Shown one piece after another: positions 1 through 6,055 of a stretch of DNA of 11,444 bases (its first letter is position 1; each line of letters starts with the position of its first letter). A program made the position numbers and the translations under genes. The stretch comes from an uncultured Candidatus Melainabacteria bacterium (lineage in GTDB: Bacteria > Cyanobacteriota > Vampirovibrionia > Gastranaerophilales > Gastranaerophilaceae). The notes under the pieces were generated by a model. That model was given only the letters and a program-made list of their open reading frames with translations, did not search any database and was not told the DNA's origin. The stretch is taken from positions 1 through 11,444 of the forward strand of contig CAKVJE010000061.1 in assembly GCA_934754735.1 (NCBI GenBank), written 5' to 3'.

Positions 1-345
1 GTTTACACTCCTGAATACATTGAATTGGCAAAAGAGATTGCGAAAAAGCTCAACATCAGACTTGAAGAAGGTGTATATATGGCACTTACCGGCCCTTCTT
101 ATGAAACTCCGGCAGAAGTTAAAATGGCAAGAACTATTGGTGCAGACGCTGTTGGCATGTCTACTGTTCCCGAAGCTATTGTAGCATCTTGGGCAGGCAT
201 GAAAGTTATTGGTTTGAGCTGTATTTGTAATTCAGCGGCAGGAGTTAGCACAGTTGGACTTTCTCACGCTGATGTAATCCACGCAGCAGGAGTTGCAAAA
301 GACAAATTCAAAACACTAGTAAAAGAAGTTATCAGAGAAATATGA
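1..345 (+). CDS. punA: Purine nucleoside phosphorylase, C-terminal part (5' end outside window)
   Basis: Phosphorolyses purine (deoxy)nucleosides to the free base and (deoxy)ribose-1-phosphate in cytoplasmic purine salvage. The reading frame is open from base 1, so only the last 114 residues are present. Visible family motifs are the GPSYETPAE segment (residues about 28-36 of the visible part), which normally shapes the purine pocket, the DAVGMSTVPE signature of the trimeric PNP class, and LSCICNSAAG, whose Asn is the expected base-binding residue of 6-oxopurine-specific enzymes. This distinguishes it from the MTA phosphorylase at 2585, which has TDYD there. The stop codon overlaps the rqcP start as ATGA, so it is the upstream member of the operon that runs to 2244. 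The gene symbol follows the Bacillus name; the family call is firm, the exact substrate range is inferred. Confidence 0.93.
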   Translation, partial: VYTPEYIELAKEIAKKLNIRLEEGVYMALTGPSYETPAEVKMARTIGADAVGMSTVPEAIVASWAGMKVIGLSCICNSAAGVSTVGLSHADVIHAAGVAKDKFKTLVKEVIREI

Positions 346-587
346 GATTAGATAAATTTTTAAAAGTTTCAAGATTAATCAAAAGACGTACTGTTGCGAA
401 CACCGTTTCAGAAATGGGGCGAGTTCTTGTAAACGGCAATAGCGCAAAACCTGCAAAGCAACTAAAAGTCGGAGATATTATAGAAATAGAATATGCATCC
501 AAAACTGAAAAAGTTGAAGTTCTTGTAATTCCAAATGGCAACGTTAGTATTCAAGAATCATCAACTTTGTACAAAATAATAGAATAG
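342..587 (+). CDS. rqcP: RqcP (YabO)-type S4-domain ribosome quality control protein
   Basis: Small S4 RNA-binding protein of the bacterial ribosome-associated quality control pathway. In Bacillus, RqcP binds the 50S subunit carrying a stalled peptidyl-tRNA and works with RqcH in alanine tailing. At 81 aa it has the right length. Its N-terminus MRLDKFLKVSRLIKRRT is, from memory, identical or nearly so to Bacillus YabO/RqcP over 17 residues. The S4 fold covers roughly residues 1-60, with basic residues R2, K8, R11, K14, R15 and R16 and the turn GRVLVNGNSAKP (residues 26-37). It starts inside the stop of the phosphorylase gene (ATGA), with only a weak purine-rich stretch ahead, which suggests translational coupling. 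Hsp15 (HslR) is the main alternative, but that protein is longer with a basic C-terminal tail. No RqcH gene is in the window. Confidence 0.9.
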   Translation: MRLDKFLKVSRLIKRRTVANTVSEMGRVLVNGNSAKPAKQLKVGDIIEIEYASKTEKVEVLVIPNGNVSIQESSTLYKIIE

Positions 588-596
588 AGGTCAACA

Positions 597-1013
597 ATGA
601 CAATTATAAACGAACATTTTGTTATAAATACTGTCGGCAACAACGATATTATTGATATTACAAAACATGTTCAAAACTGTGTTTATCAGCACGAATTGAA
701 GGACGCGCTTGTGTGCGTATCTGTACAAGGTAGTACATCAGCAGTAACCACAATTGAATATGAACAAGGACTTGTCCAAGATTTAAAAGAAGCTTTAGAG
801 AGAATTGCACCAACAGGCATGGAATATCATCACGATGAAATCTGGCATGACGGAAACGGTTATGCGCACGTAAGAGCAGCGCTTGTTGGCAGTTCCGTAA
901 ATATCGCATTAAAAGACGGGTTATTGAATTTGGGAACTTGGCAGCAGGTTGTGCTTTTAGATTTTGATAATAAACAACGTTCAAGAAATATAACGGTACA
1001 AATTTTATGCTAA
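597..1013 (+). CDS. yjbQ: YjbQ/UPF0047 family protein
   Basis: A 138-aa member of the YjbQ (UPF0047) family, a compact beta-rich fold that forms trimers. Some members have weak thiamine-phosphate synthase activity, but the physiological role of the family is not settled. Recognisable features are the GSTSAV turn (residues about 45-50), the E-x-x-W-x-x-GNG-Y-A-H metal/phosphate-site region (residues about 80-92) and the C-terminal LGTWQQVVLLDFDN segment followed by basic residues (QRSR) and a final beta strand. The usual GNxHxH-like stretch reads GNGYAH, so one commonly histidine position is Tyr. The start has a good Shine-Dalgarno, AGAGG at 586-590, which overlaps the rqcP stop. The gene ends 7 nt inside the next start. 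Confidence 0.9.
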   Translation: MTIINEHFVINTVGNNDIIDITKHVQNCVYQHELKDALVCVSVQGSTSAVTTIEYEQGLVQDLKEALERIAPTGMEYHHDEIWHDGNGYAHVRAALVGSSVNIALKDGLLNLGTWQQVVLLDFDNKQRSRNITVQILC

Positions 1014-1723
1014 GTCTATATATAACATCTGCAAATAGAAAAGAAGGCAAAACCTTTCTAACAGCAGGGCTTGCAGCTACAATGCAAAGTCTTGGTTATT
1101 CGACTTGCGTTTATAAACCGATTCAAACAGCTGGAATTGAAATCAACGGCTTTATGCAGTCTCCCGATTTGACTTACGTTAAAACAGTTGATCCTTATAT
1201 TGATACGCATTTTTCGTATTTATTTAAATCTGAACACGAACCGCTTATTGCTTCTGAACTTGAGAATGAGCCGATTGACGTTGAACTTATTAACAGCGAA
1301 TTCCAAAGAATTTCAGCGGTATCCGATTGTACTATTCTCGATGGTGATTGCGGTTTATTAAGTCCGCTCGCGCCTTCTATTCAAACGGCAGATATGGTTA
1401 AAAGATTACAACTACCTGTGCTTTTTGTTGTAACTCCGCGCGAAGATTCAATCAACGACACTTTATTATCAATTTATACTGCGCAAGAAAAAGGAATTGA
1501 AATTCGCGGAGTTGTTTTAAATAACATAAAAAATGATTGTCCAAAGACACTTTTGACGGCGATTCCGAGAGTAATTGAAGAATATACTAATGTGAAAATC
1601 TTGGGATTGATTTCGCATGTAGAAGGCAAATTAGCGCCGGAAGATTTGATTACAAGTATTTTAAACGGTGTTGATATTGAAAGTATTTTCAATGTCAAAA
1701 TAGAAAAATTGGAATGCAACTAA
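1007..1723 (+). CDS. bioD: Dethiobiotin synthetase-like ATPase (divergent BioD)
   Basis: BioD forms the ureido ring of dethiobiotin from diaminopelargonic acid, CO2 and ATP. Length (238 aa) and layout fit. A P-loop ANRKEGKT lies at residues 9-16, YKPIQTAG at 36-43 (the Lys corresponds to K37 of the E. coli enzyme), SPD at 52-54 (D54), EPLIASELE at 78-86, where BioD has its ASPHLA-like segment, LDGDCGLLSP at 111-120 in place of VEGAGG..PL, then LPVLFVV and GVVLNN. The P-loop departs from the usual GTDTxVGKT: the Thr11 and Glu12 positions are Arg and Lys, and the VEGAGG element is LDGDCG. Substrate use may therefore differ. No other biotin genes are nearby, although the biotin-dependent accA lies at the far end of the window. 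The start overlaps yjbQ by 7 nt and lacks a clear Shine-Dalgarno, so translation is probably coupled. A BioD-like/DRTGG-type ATPase of unknown substrate is the alternative. Confidence 0.78.
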   Translation: MLSLYITSANRKEGKTFLTAGLAATMQSLGYSTCVYKPIQTAGIEINGFMQSPDLTYVKTVDPYIDTHFSYLFKSEHEPLIASELENEPIDVELINSEFQRISAVSDCTILDGDCGLLSPLAPSIQTADMVKRLQLPVLFVVTPREDSINDTLLSIYTAQEKGIEIRGVVLNNIKNDCPKTLLTAIPRVIEEYTNVKILGLISHVEGKLAPEDLITSILNGVDIESIFNVKIEKLECN

Positions 1724-2244
1724 TGAATATTACGGCTGGAATATACAAAGGGCGTAAGATTGAAGCGCCGGATGAGAAAATTACGCGTCCAACTCTTTCG
1801 AAAGTTCGAATGGGCGTTTTTAATACTCTGTATTCGATTGTCGGTGATTTTGAGGGTAAAACTTTTTTTGATGTTTTCGGCGGTTCGGGAATTATGGGCT
1901 TGGAAGCTTTGTCGCGCGGTTTCAGTCAAGTTAAAGTTTTTGAAAAAAATCCTAAAGTTGCACAAATTCTTAAAAAGAATTATCAAACTATTGGTTTGAA
2001 ACCGGATTTAATGATTGGCGATAGCTTGAAACTTTTGAATAAAATCGACGAAAAATTTGACGTTGTTTATATCGATCCGCCTTATATGAGCGGAATTTAC
2101 GAAGAAATCTTGTCAAAAGTTAAAGGCGATATAATTATTGTTGAACACTCGGAGGAGATTGCGTTTGAAGGTTTTGAGATTATTAAGCAAAAGAATTATG
2201 GCGGAAAAATTGTGAGTTTTTTGATAAAAAATCATGATTATTAA
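1723..2244 (+). CDS. rsmD: 16S rRNA (guanine(966)-N2)-methyltransferase RsmD
   Basis: Transfers a methyl group from S-adenosylmethionine to N2 of G966 (E. coli numbering) of 16S rRNA during 30S assembly. The protein begins MNITAGIYKGRKI, matching the usual RsmD start (RIIxGxxxGRxL). A Rossmann SAM-binding loop follows, FFDVFGGSGIMGLEALSRG at about residues 47-65, with an acidic strand end (VFEKN). The catalytic DPPY sits in VVYIDPPYMSG near residue 118. I place the start at 1723, where TAATG overlaps the bioD stop and GGA at 1711-1713 gives sensible spacing. An in-frame ATG at 1714 would add three residues, MQL. At 173 aa it is slightly short but complete. It is the last gene of the operon, and no U-rich terminator follows directly. 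Confidence 0.93.
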   Translation: MNITAGIYKGRKIEAPDEKITRPTLSKVRMGVFNTLYSIVGDFEGKTFFDVFGGSGIMGLEALSRGFSQVKVFEKNPKVAQILKKNYQTIGLKPDLMIGDSLKLLNKIDEKFDVVYIDPPYMSGIYEEILSKVKGDIIIVEHSEEIAFEGFEIIKQKNYGGKIVSFLIKNHDY

Positions 2245-2252
2245 AAGTATGC

Positions 2253-2501
2253 CTTCCCAAAAGTGAACATCTATCTCTTTTTATGAAGGAGGTATCGCAT
2301 GAGATGTATTTACACCCTCTCCTGCCTTCGGCACCCTCTCCATGTTAAATTGATAAAAGGAGAGGGGAGTGAAATGCGTTTGGTTGAAGGTCTTTAGCAT
2401 ATCCCCTCCTTTGGTGGAGTTTTCTGCCCCACTTCCAAGCTAGTAGTTAAACTTACAAATTGGGAAGTGTGATGTAGAAGGGAGAGGGCGTTATAGCAGG
2501 G
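2253..2501. repeat. Interspersed repeat/MITE-like or structured element with nested CCCTCTCC/GGAGAGGG arms
   Basis: The direct repeat CACCCTCTCC occurs at 2313-2322 and 2332-2341, and the complement GGAGAGGG at 2359-2366 and 2481-2488, so they can pair as an inner (2334-2341/2359-2366) and an outer (2315-2322/2481-2488) stem. Further arms are TGCC/GGCA around TTC at 2323-2333, CTCC/GGAG at 2406-2419, and CACTTCC/GGAAGTG at 2430-2436/2463-2469. CTTCCCAA at 2253-2260 can also pair with TTGGGAAG at 2460-2467. The block is flanked by the 7-bp direct repeat AGTATGC (2246-2252 and 2502-2508), which could be a target-site duplication or chance. No clear terminal inverted repeats or transposase were seen. 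A related hairpin sits at 3408-3425, which supports a dispersed family. Confidence 0.5.
2299..2397 (+). CDS. Possible 32-aa small ORF inside the repeat block
   Basis: An ATG at 2299 is preceded by a near-perfect Shine-Dalgarno, GAAGGAGGT at 2285-2293 with 6 nt spacing after GGAGG, and the frame stays open for 32 codons to TAG at 2395. The product begins MRCIYTLSCLRHPLHV and has two Cys, two His and several basic residues, with no motif I recognise. Much of the codon content is dictated by the two CACCCTCTCC repeats and the GGAGAGGG arm, so it may be a by-product of the repeat. The strong ribosome site is the only evidence for translation. Confidence 0.22.
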   Translation: MRCIYTLSCLRHPLHVKLIKGEGSEMRLVEGL

Positions 2502-2515
2502 AGTATGCAATAGAA

Positions 2516-2544
2516 TTTACTCTTTGCTACTTTTATGTTAAAAT
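2516..2544 (+). promoter_or_regulatory. Probable mtnP promoter with extended -10
   Basis: A -35-like TTTACT (2516-2521, 4 of 6) is separated by 17 bp from TAAAAT (2539-2544), which is preceded by the extended -10 element TG (2536-2537, one base before the hexamer). Transcription would start near 2551 and give a leader of about 34 nt with AAAGGA ahead of the ATG at 2585. The same layout (weak -35, 17 bp, TGn plus -10) recurs at pgi. Confidence 0.55.
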
Positions 2545-2584
2545 TATTTCACTTACAAAGTTACAAGATGAAAGGATTTTACAA

Positions 2585-3382
2585 ATGGAAAAATTAGCAG
2601 ACATTGGCGTTTTTGGTGGTTCAGGTTTTTACAAATTTTTAGATGATATCAAGGAAGTTAAAATTGAAACTCCTTATGGAATGCCATCTGATAGTTTATT
2701 CATTGGTAAAATTGGCGAACATAAAGTTGCATTTATGCCTCGTCACGGCAGAAGCCATACTATTTTGCCACACTTAATTAATTACAGAGCTAACGTTTGG
2801 GCGATGAAAGAAGTTGGTTGCAAGCGTGTTATTTCTCCTTGCGCAGCAGGTAGTTTACAAAAACACGTTGAACCGGGTAGTTTTGTTATTTGTGACCAAT
2901 TTGTAGATTGGACTGACGGCAGAAAAACAACATTCTTTGAAGGTCCAATTGTAACTCACCCTTCAGCAGCTGAAACTTATTGTCCGGAATTAAGACAATT
3001 GGCAATCGATACAGCAAAAGATTTAGGTATTAAAGTTCACGAAACAGGTACAGTTGTTGTAATCAACGGCCCTAGATTCTCAACAAAAGCAGAATCAAAA
3101 TTCTTCACATCTCAAGGTTGGGAAGTTATTAACATGACAGCATTCCCTGAAGCATATTTAGTTAAAGAAATGGATATGTGTCCATTAAACATTTCTTTAA
3201 TCACAGACTATGATGCAGGACTTGTTGGCGACGTTCCACCTGTTTCTCATCACGAAGTTATCCAAGTGTTTAACAACAACTTAGATAATTTGAAAAAATT
3301 GTTATTTACTATGATTGAAAAAATCCCTGCTGAAAATAACAATTGCGAATGCGCTAATACAAGAAAAAATTCGCAACTGTAA
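2585..3382 (+). CDS. mtnP: S-methyl-5'-thioadenosine phosphorylase
   Basis: Cleaves methylthioadenosine, the by-product of polyamine and other SAM-dependent synthesis, to adenine and methylthioribose-1-phosphate. The 265-aa protein shows the family order: phosphate-binding GGSG (11-14), PRHGRSH (52-58), NYRAN (66-70), CAAGSL (86-91), NGPRFSTKAES (161-171), NMTAFPEA (183-190, the NMTxxPEA/PEV ribose-site signature) and TDYD (207-210). The TDYD Asp is the adenine-recognition residue that separates MTAP from inosine/guanosine PNP, which has Asn there. The last 15 or so residues (NNNCECANTRKNSQL) form a polar tail outside the fold. The start is fixed by AAAGGA upstream and by the family N-terminus. 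It is preceded by its own promoter. No terminator with a U-run follows, so read-through into yggT is possible. A methylthioinosine phosphorylase is less likely given the Asp. Confidence 0.92.
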   Translation: MEKLADIGVFGGSGFYKFLDDIKEVKIETPYGMPSDSLFIGKIGEHKVAFMPRHGRSHTILPHLINYRANVWAMKEVGCKRVISPCAAGSLQKHVEPGSFVICDQFVDWTDGRKTTFFEGPIVTHPSAAETYCPELRQLAIDTAKDLGIKVHETGTVVVINGPRFSTKAESKFFTSQGWEVINMTAFPEAYLVKEMDMCPLNISLITDYDAGLVGDVPPVSHHEVIQVFNNNLDNLKKLLFTMIEKIPAENNNCECANTRKNSQL

Positions 3383-3407
3383 ATATATGTGCGTTTTCGA
3401 GTGGACA

Positions 3408-3425
3408 CCTCTCCTTTAGGAGAGG
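3408..3425. repeat. Short perfect hairpin of the CCTCTCC repeat family
   Basis: CCTCTCC (3408-3414) and GGAGAGG (3419-3425) form a perfect 7-bp GC-rich stem with a TTTA loop. AGGAGAGGGGA at 3418-3428 is identical to 2358-2368 in the rsmD-mtnP repeat block, so the two look related. It lies between mtnP and yggT. No T-run follows (GGGGAAAATTCG), so it is not a standard terminator. It could instead protect mRNA ends or be a trimmed repeat copy. Confidence 0.55.
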
Positions 3426-3449
3426 GGAAAATTCGTAAGAAAGGTTTTT

Positions 3450-3713
3450 ATGATATCAAGAGCTGTTAACATATTATTTTCTTTTTACTACATTCTAATA
3501 ATCCTTAGAATTTTTTTGAGTTGGATTCCATCTATCGACTGGCAAGCTCAGCCTTATGCAGGAATTCGCACCGCTACAGATTCTTTCTTAGGAATTTTCA
3601 GGGGTATTATTCCCCCAATCGGAATGCTTGATATTTCGCCAATCGTCGCAATTATCCTTTTGCAACTATTGCAAGGTTTTGTTGTAGGTTTTTTAAATAA
3701 TTTAGGCTTATGA
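3450..3713 (+). CDS. yggT: YggT family membrane protein
   Basis: An 87-aa integral membrane protein of the YggT/YlmG family. Two hydrophobic segments are visible, about residues 5-26 and 60-82. Between them lies the family hallmark: RIFLSWIP after the first helix and FRGIIPPIGMLDISPIVAI leading into the second. Relatives are implicated in membrane protein or division-site organisation in bacteria and in thylakoid cytochrome assembly or nucleoid distribution in cyanobacteria and chloroplasts. No precise biochemical role is established. In Bacillota it usually sits by sepF/ylmH, which is not the case here. AAAGG about 6 nt upstream serves as ribosome site. Its stop overlaps the start of the TPR-glycosyltransferase gene (ATGA), so the two are translationally coupled. 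Confidence 0.88.
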   Translation: MISRAVNILFSFYYILIILRIFLSWIPSIDWQAQPYAGIRTATDSFLGIFRGIIPPIGMLDISPIVAIILLQLLQGFVVGFLNNLGL

Positions 3714-5290
3714 TAGACATTGAATTAGTAAAAAAAGCAATTCTTTTGACTCAGCAAGGTAAAATTGCTGAAGCTAGAGAGATATATAATAACTTAGAAA
3801 AAGAAAATCCTGATAATCCGGACTTAATGTCAATTATCGGGCTTTTTTACGTTAATATTTATGATTACGCAAAAGCTATAGAAACTCTTGAAAAAGCTAT
3901 AAGTCTTAAAAAAACATTTGGCACAATTTCTGCACTTGGTTTTGCATATTACGAACAACAAAATTACAAAAAATCTGCAGAAATTTTAGAAGAAGCAATT
4001 AAATTAGGCGCAAACGAAGACATTTATAACAAGCTGATTTCAAGTTTGTTTGAAATCAAAAATTACGCTAAAGCAATTGAATATTCTAATAAAATGTATG
4101 AATTATATCCGAATGACAATCGTGCAATTGCAAACAAAATTAAATCTTTGACTCAACAAGGACAAATGCTAGAGGCTGAAAAACTTTGCGTTGAAAGTTT
4201 AAAGAAAACACCAGATGCTGCAAATCTTTGGTTTCATTTAGGCTACTTGAAAGAATTAATATATTGTGATGATAGACAAGCGAAAGAGTGCTACAAAGCT
4301 GCAGCTGAGCTTGGTGCACCGGAAGCTTTTTATAATATAGCAGTTAGCGCGCAGAAATTAGGCGAAAAAGAAGAAGCTGAGACGTATTACAAAAAAATGC
4401 TTGAAGTTTTTCCAAACAGCGAATCTACAAAGGTTTCACTTGGAATGTGCTATCTCTCTGAAAAAAAATTTAAAGAGGGATACGATTTGTTTTTTCAAAG
4501 AGATTTAACGAAATCTTGTGCAGGATGTAATAATTTCTGGAAGGTCGGCGATAAAATTGATAATGAGATTGTCGTTATTTGTGAACAAGGTTTTGGCGAC
4601 CACATTCAGTTTGCGAGATATCTGCCATTTCTTCCTGCTGAAAAAATCAATGTTGCGACTCCAAAAGCATTGCAAAGACTATTCAAAAATAATTTTTCGA
4701 GTATTAATTTTATCGATTATGAAAATATTAATCCGAATATGCAAGCAATTCGTATTACAGATTTAGCCTATATTTTGGGAATGGATTTTGAACATATTCC
4801 AAGTAGCGTCGGATATTTAGAGGCAAAAACCGCTGAAATTAATAACTCAAAATTAAAAGTAGGTTTATGTTGGGAAGCAGGCAGCGCAGCAATCAGAACA
4901 ATGATTAATCGCACGATTCATATTAAATGTTTTGAACCACTATTAAATTTAGAGAATATTCAAGTTTATTCTTTTCAAAAAGATGACACGCTAAAAGGTT
5001 GTGAAAAATATCCGCAAATGATTAATCTTGCGAAAGATTTTAATGACTTTGAAGATACAGCAGAAGCTTTAAAAGCAATGGATGTCGTAGTTACTGTTGA
5101 CACTTCCGTTGCGCATTTGGCCGGAGCACTGGGTGTAAAAACTTATCTTTTGTTACCTTATGCAACAGATTGGCGTTGGTTTAATGACAATAAAACAACT
5201 CCATGGTACGATAGCATTGAGATATTTAAACAAATTGATAATATCTCATGGGAAAATCCAATCAATCGTATCGTAGATAAATTATGTTAA
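3710..5290 (+). CDS. TPR-repeat protein fused to a glycosyltransferase (GT9/heptosyltransferase-like) domain
   Basis: A 526-aa cytoplasmic protein with no signal peptide or membrane segment. Residues about 1-265 are tandem 34-residue TPR units (for example AEAREIYNNLEKENPDNPDLMSII-like helices and YxKAIEYSNKMYELYPND), likely binding a partner or polypeptide substrate. From about 284 a GT-B-type domain begins with VVICEQGFGDHIQFARYLPFL, where the family has GEQGLGDxIQFxRYxP. It continues with KVGLCWEAGS near 382 and ends with the nucleotide-sugar region VDTSVAHLAGALG at about 462-474 and LLPYATDWRWFNDNKTTPWY. This arrangement matches TPR-glycosyltransferases related to ADP-heptose:LPS heptosyltransferases. 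Donor and acceptor cannot be read from sequence. It overlaps yggT by 4 nt and the downstream GNAT-like gene by 7 nt, so the three probably form one unit. A role in protein or surface glycosylation is inference. Confidence 0.85.
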   Translation: MIDIELVKKAILLTQQGKIAEAREIYNNLEKENPDNPDLMSIIGLFYVNIYDYAKAIETLEKAISLKKTFGTISALGFAYYEQQNYKKSAEILEEAIKLGANEDIYNKLISSLFEIKNYAKAIEYSNKMYELYPNDNRAIANKIKSLTQQGQMLEAEKLCVESLKKTPDAANLWFHLGYLKELIYCDDRQAKECYKAAAELGAPEAFYNIAVSAQKLGEKEEAETYYKKMLEVFPNSESTKVSLGMCYLSEKKFKEGYDLFFQRDLTKSCAGCNNFWKVGDKIDNEIVVICEQGFGDHIQFARYLPFLPAEKINVATPKALQRLFKNNFSSINFIDYENINPNMQAIRITDLAYILGMDFEHIPSSVGYLEAKTAEINNSKLKVGLCWEAGSAAIRTMINRTIHIKCFEPLLNLENIQVYSFQKDDTLKGCEKYPQMINLAKDFNDFEDTAEALKAMDVVVTVDTSVAHLAGALGVKTYLLLPYATDWRWFNDNKTTPWYDSIEIFKQIDNISWENPINRIVDKLC

Positions 5291-5988
5291 AATTAGCTAA
5301 ACCAAACTGGAATTTGAGTGAATCTGTGCAGTTGTGTTCTCTAAAATTGGAACATAACAGACTGGGGAAAATTAGTGCAAATGTGCGTAAAGTAGAAGGC
5401 AAAAATTTGCGATTTAAAAGTGAAATTTTTAATAGCACAAATGAGCTGATTGGTTGTGATGAATTCAGTATGGTGGATTCTTTTAAAAAAGCTATGACTG
5501 ATTTGAAAATAAAATCTGATGAGAAATATCGTGATTTTGGAATTGGTAAACTTTTGCGCCTTGTTAGCATTATGGAGATGCTTAAAAATCAAATTAAAAC
5601 AATGGATTTGTATTCTTTGAGAACAGCTATTTATTTTCATTCAAAATTTGGTTTTGAACCTAAAATTAGTAATGCATTAGAGCGTGATACAACATTAATA
5701 AGTATTGCTGCAAATTCGAAAAATATTTTTAACGATTTTCATGATAATGCTAAACGATATTCTTATAATATTTCAGCTGAAAATTGTGATTTAGCTGAAA
5801 TGCGTGAAAAGGTTAATAAATTAACATCTGATTTTATTCATAAAGTATTAGCACAAGGAAAAGATGAGTATAAAAATTATCCTTTTGAATGGGGAATTGA
5901 TATGCAGTTGACTGATAAAAAAATCGGTGAAATGCGTGATTTCTATAACCAAAGTTACAGAGATTCAGGTATTGATTATAAAGTTTAA
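5284..5988 (+). CDS. GNAT-like acetyltransferase domain protein with long C-terminal extension
   Basis: A 234-aa predicted cytoplasmic protein. Residues about 1-130 resemble a GNAT fold: a beta strand LKIKS, then KYRDFGIGKLLRL, where RDFGIG (83-88) fits the acetyl-CoA pyrophosphate-binding [QR]xxGx[GA] motif, and later AIYFHSKFGFEPK (115-127), matching the AxxFYxKxGF segment near the end of the fold. The remaining 100 residues, charged and helical, are not recognised. No catalytic base can be assigned. The start overlaps the TPR-glycosyltransferase stop by 7 nt with no Shine-Dalgarno, which implies coupling and a shared task, perhaps modification of the same product. Acyl substrate unknown. 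No U-rich hairpin follows, so transcription may run toward thrB. Confidence 0.65.
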   Translation: MLKLAKPNWNLSESVQLCSLKLEHNRLGKISANVRKVEGKNLRFKSEIFNSTNELIGCDEFSMVDSFKKAMTDLKIKSDEKYRDFGIGKLLRLVSIMEMLKNQIKTMDLYSLRTAIYFHSKFGFEPKISNALERDTTLISIAANSKNIFNDFHDNAKRYSYNISAENCDLAEMREKVNKLTSDFIHKVLAQGKDEYKNYPFEWGIDMQLTDKKIGEMRDFYNQSYRDSGIDYKV

Positions 5989-5998
5989 ATTTTATAAG

Positions 5999-6038
5999 TT
6001 TTATTTTATTTGTCTTTATTGTATAATCACCGTATACT
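5999..6038 (+). promoter_or_regulatory. Candidate thrB promoter(s)
   Basis: A consensus -10 TATAAT lies at 6022-6027, 17 bp downstream of a poor -35 (TTTTAT, 5999-6004). An overlapping alternative pairs TTGTCT (6010-6015, 4 of 6) by 17 bp with TATACT (6033-6038). The first would give a leader of about 22 nt with the AGGAGA ribosome site at 6045-6050 well inside. The second would start right at the Shine-Dalgarno, so the first seems better. Confidence 0.5.
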
Positions 6039-6055
6039 TTTATTAGGAGAATAGC

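Larger units (their letters stand above)
2245..2584. other. 340-bp intergenic region between rsmD and mtnP
   Basis: This stretch holds no convincing conserved protein gene. From the left it contains a repeat-rich, relatively GC-rich block (2246-2508, described separately) with several hairpins and a possible 32-aa ORF at 2299-2397. After it come about 75 bp of AT-rich DNA carrying the probable mtnP promoter (2516-2544) and leader. I see no hairpin followed by a T-run, so no standard intrinsic terminator for the upstream operon can be placed here. Confidence 0.8.

Noticed and set aside
658..1050. Minus-strand 130-aa open frame opposite yjbQ
   Set aside because: It is a shadow of a well supported + strand gene, with no domain and no ribosome site. 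The same applies to the other long antisense or out-of-frame reading frames (such as 1474-1719, 1720-1986, 4518-4766, 5262-5640, 6432-6695, 9673-9909).
2313..2488. The repeated CACCCTCTCC/GGAGAGGG units as a CRISPR array
   Set aside because: Units are only 8-10 nt, occur in both orientations, and spacing is irregular. No cas genes are present.
2524..2544. TTGCTA at 2524-2529 as the mtnP -35 box
   Set aside because: Only 9 bp separate it from the TAAAAT -10. TTTACT at 2516-2521 gives 17 bp.
3408..3431. Hairpin after mtnP as an intrinsic terminator
   Set aside because: The stem is strong but is followed by GGGGAAAATTCG with no T-run on either side.
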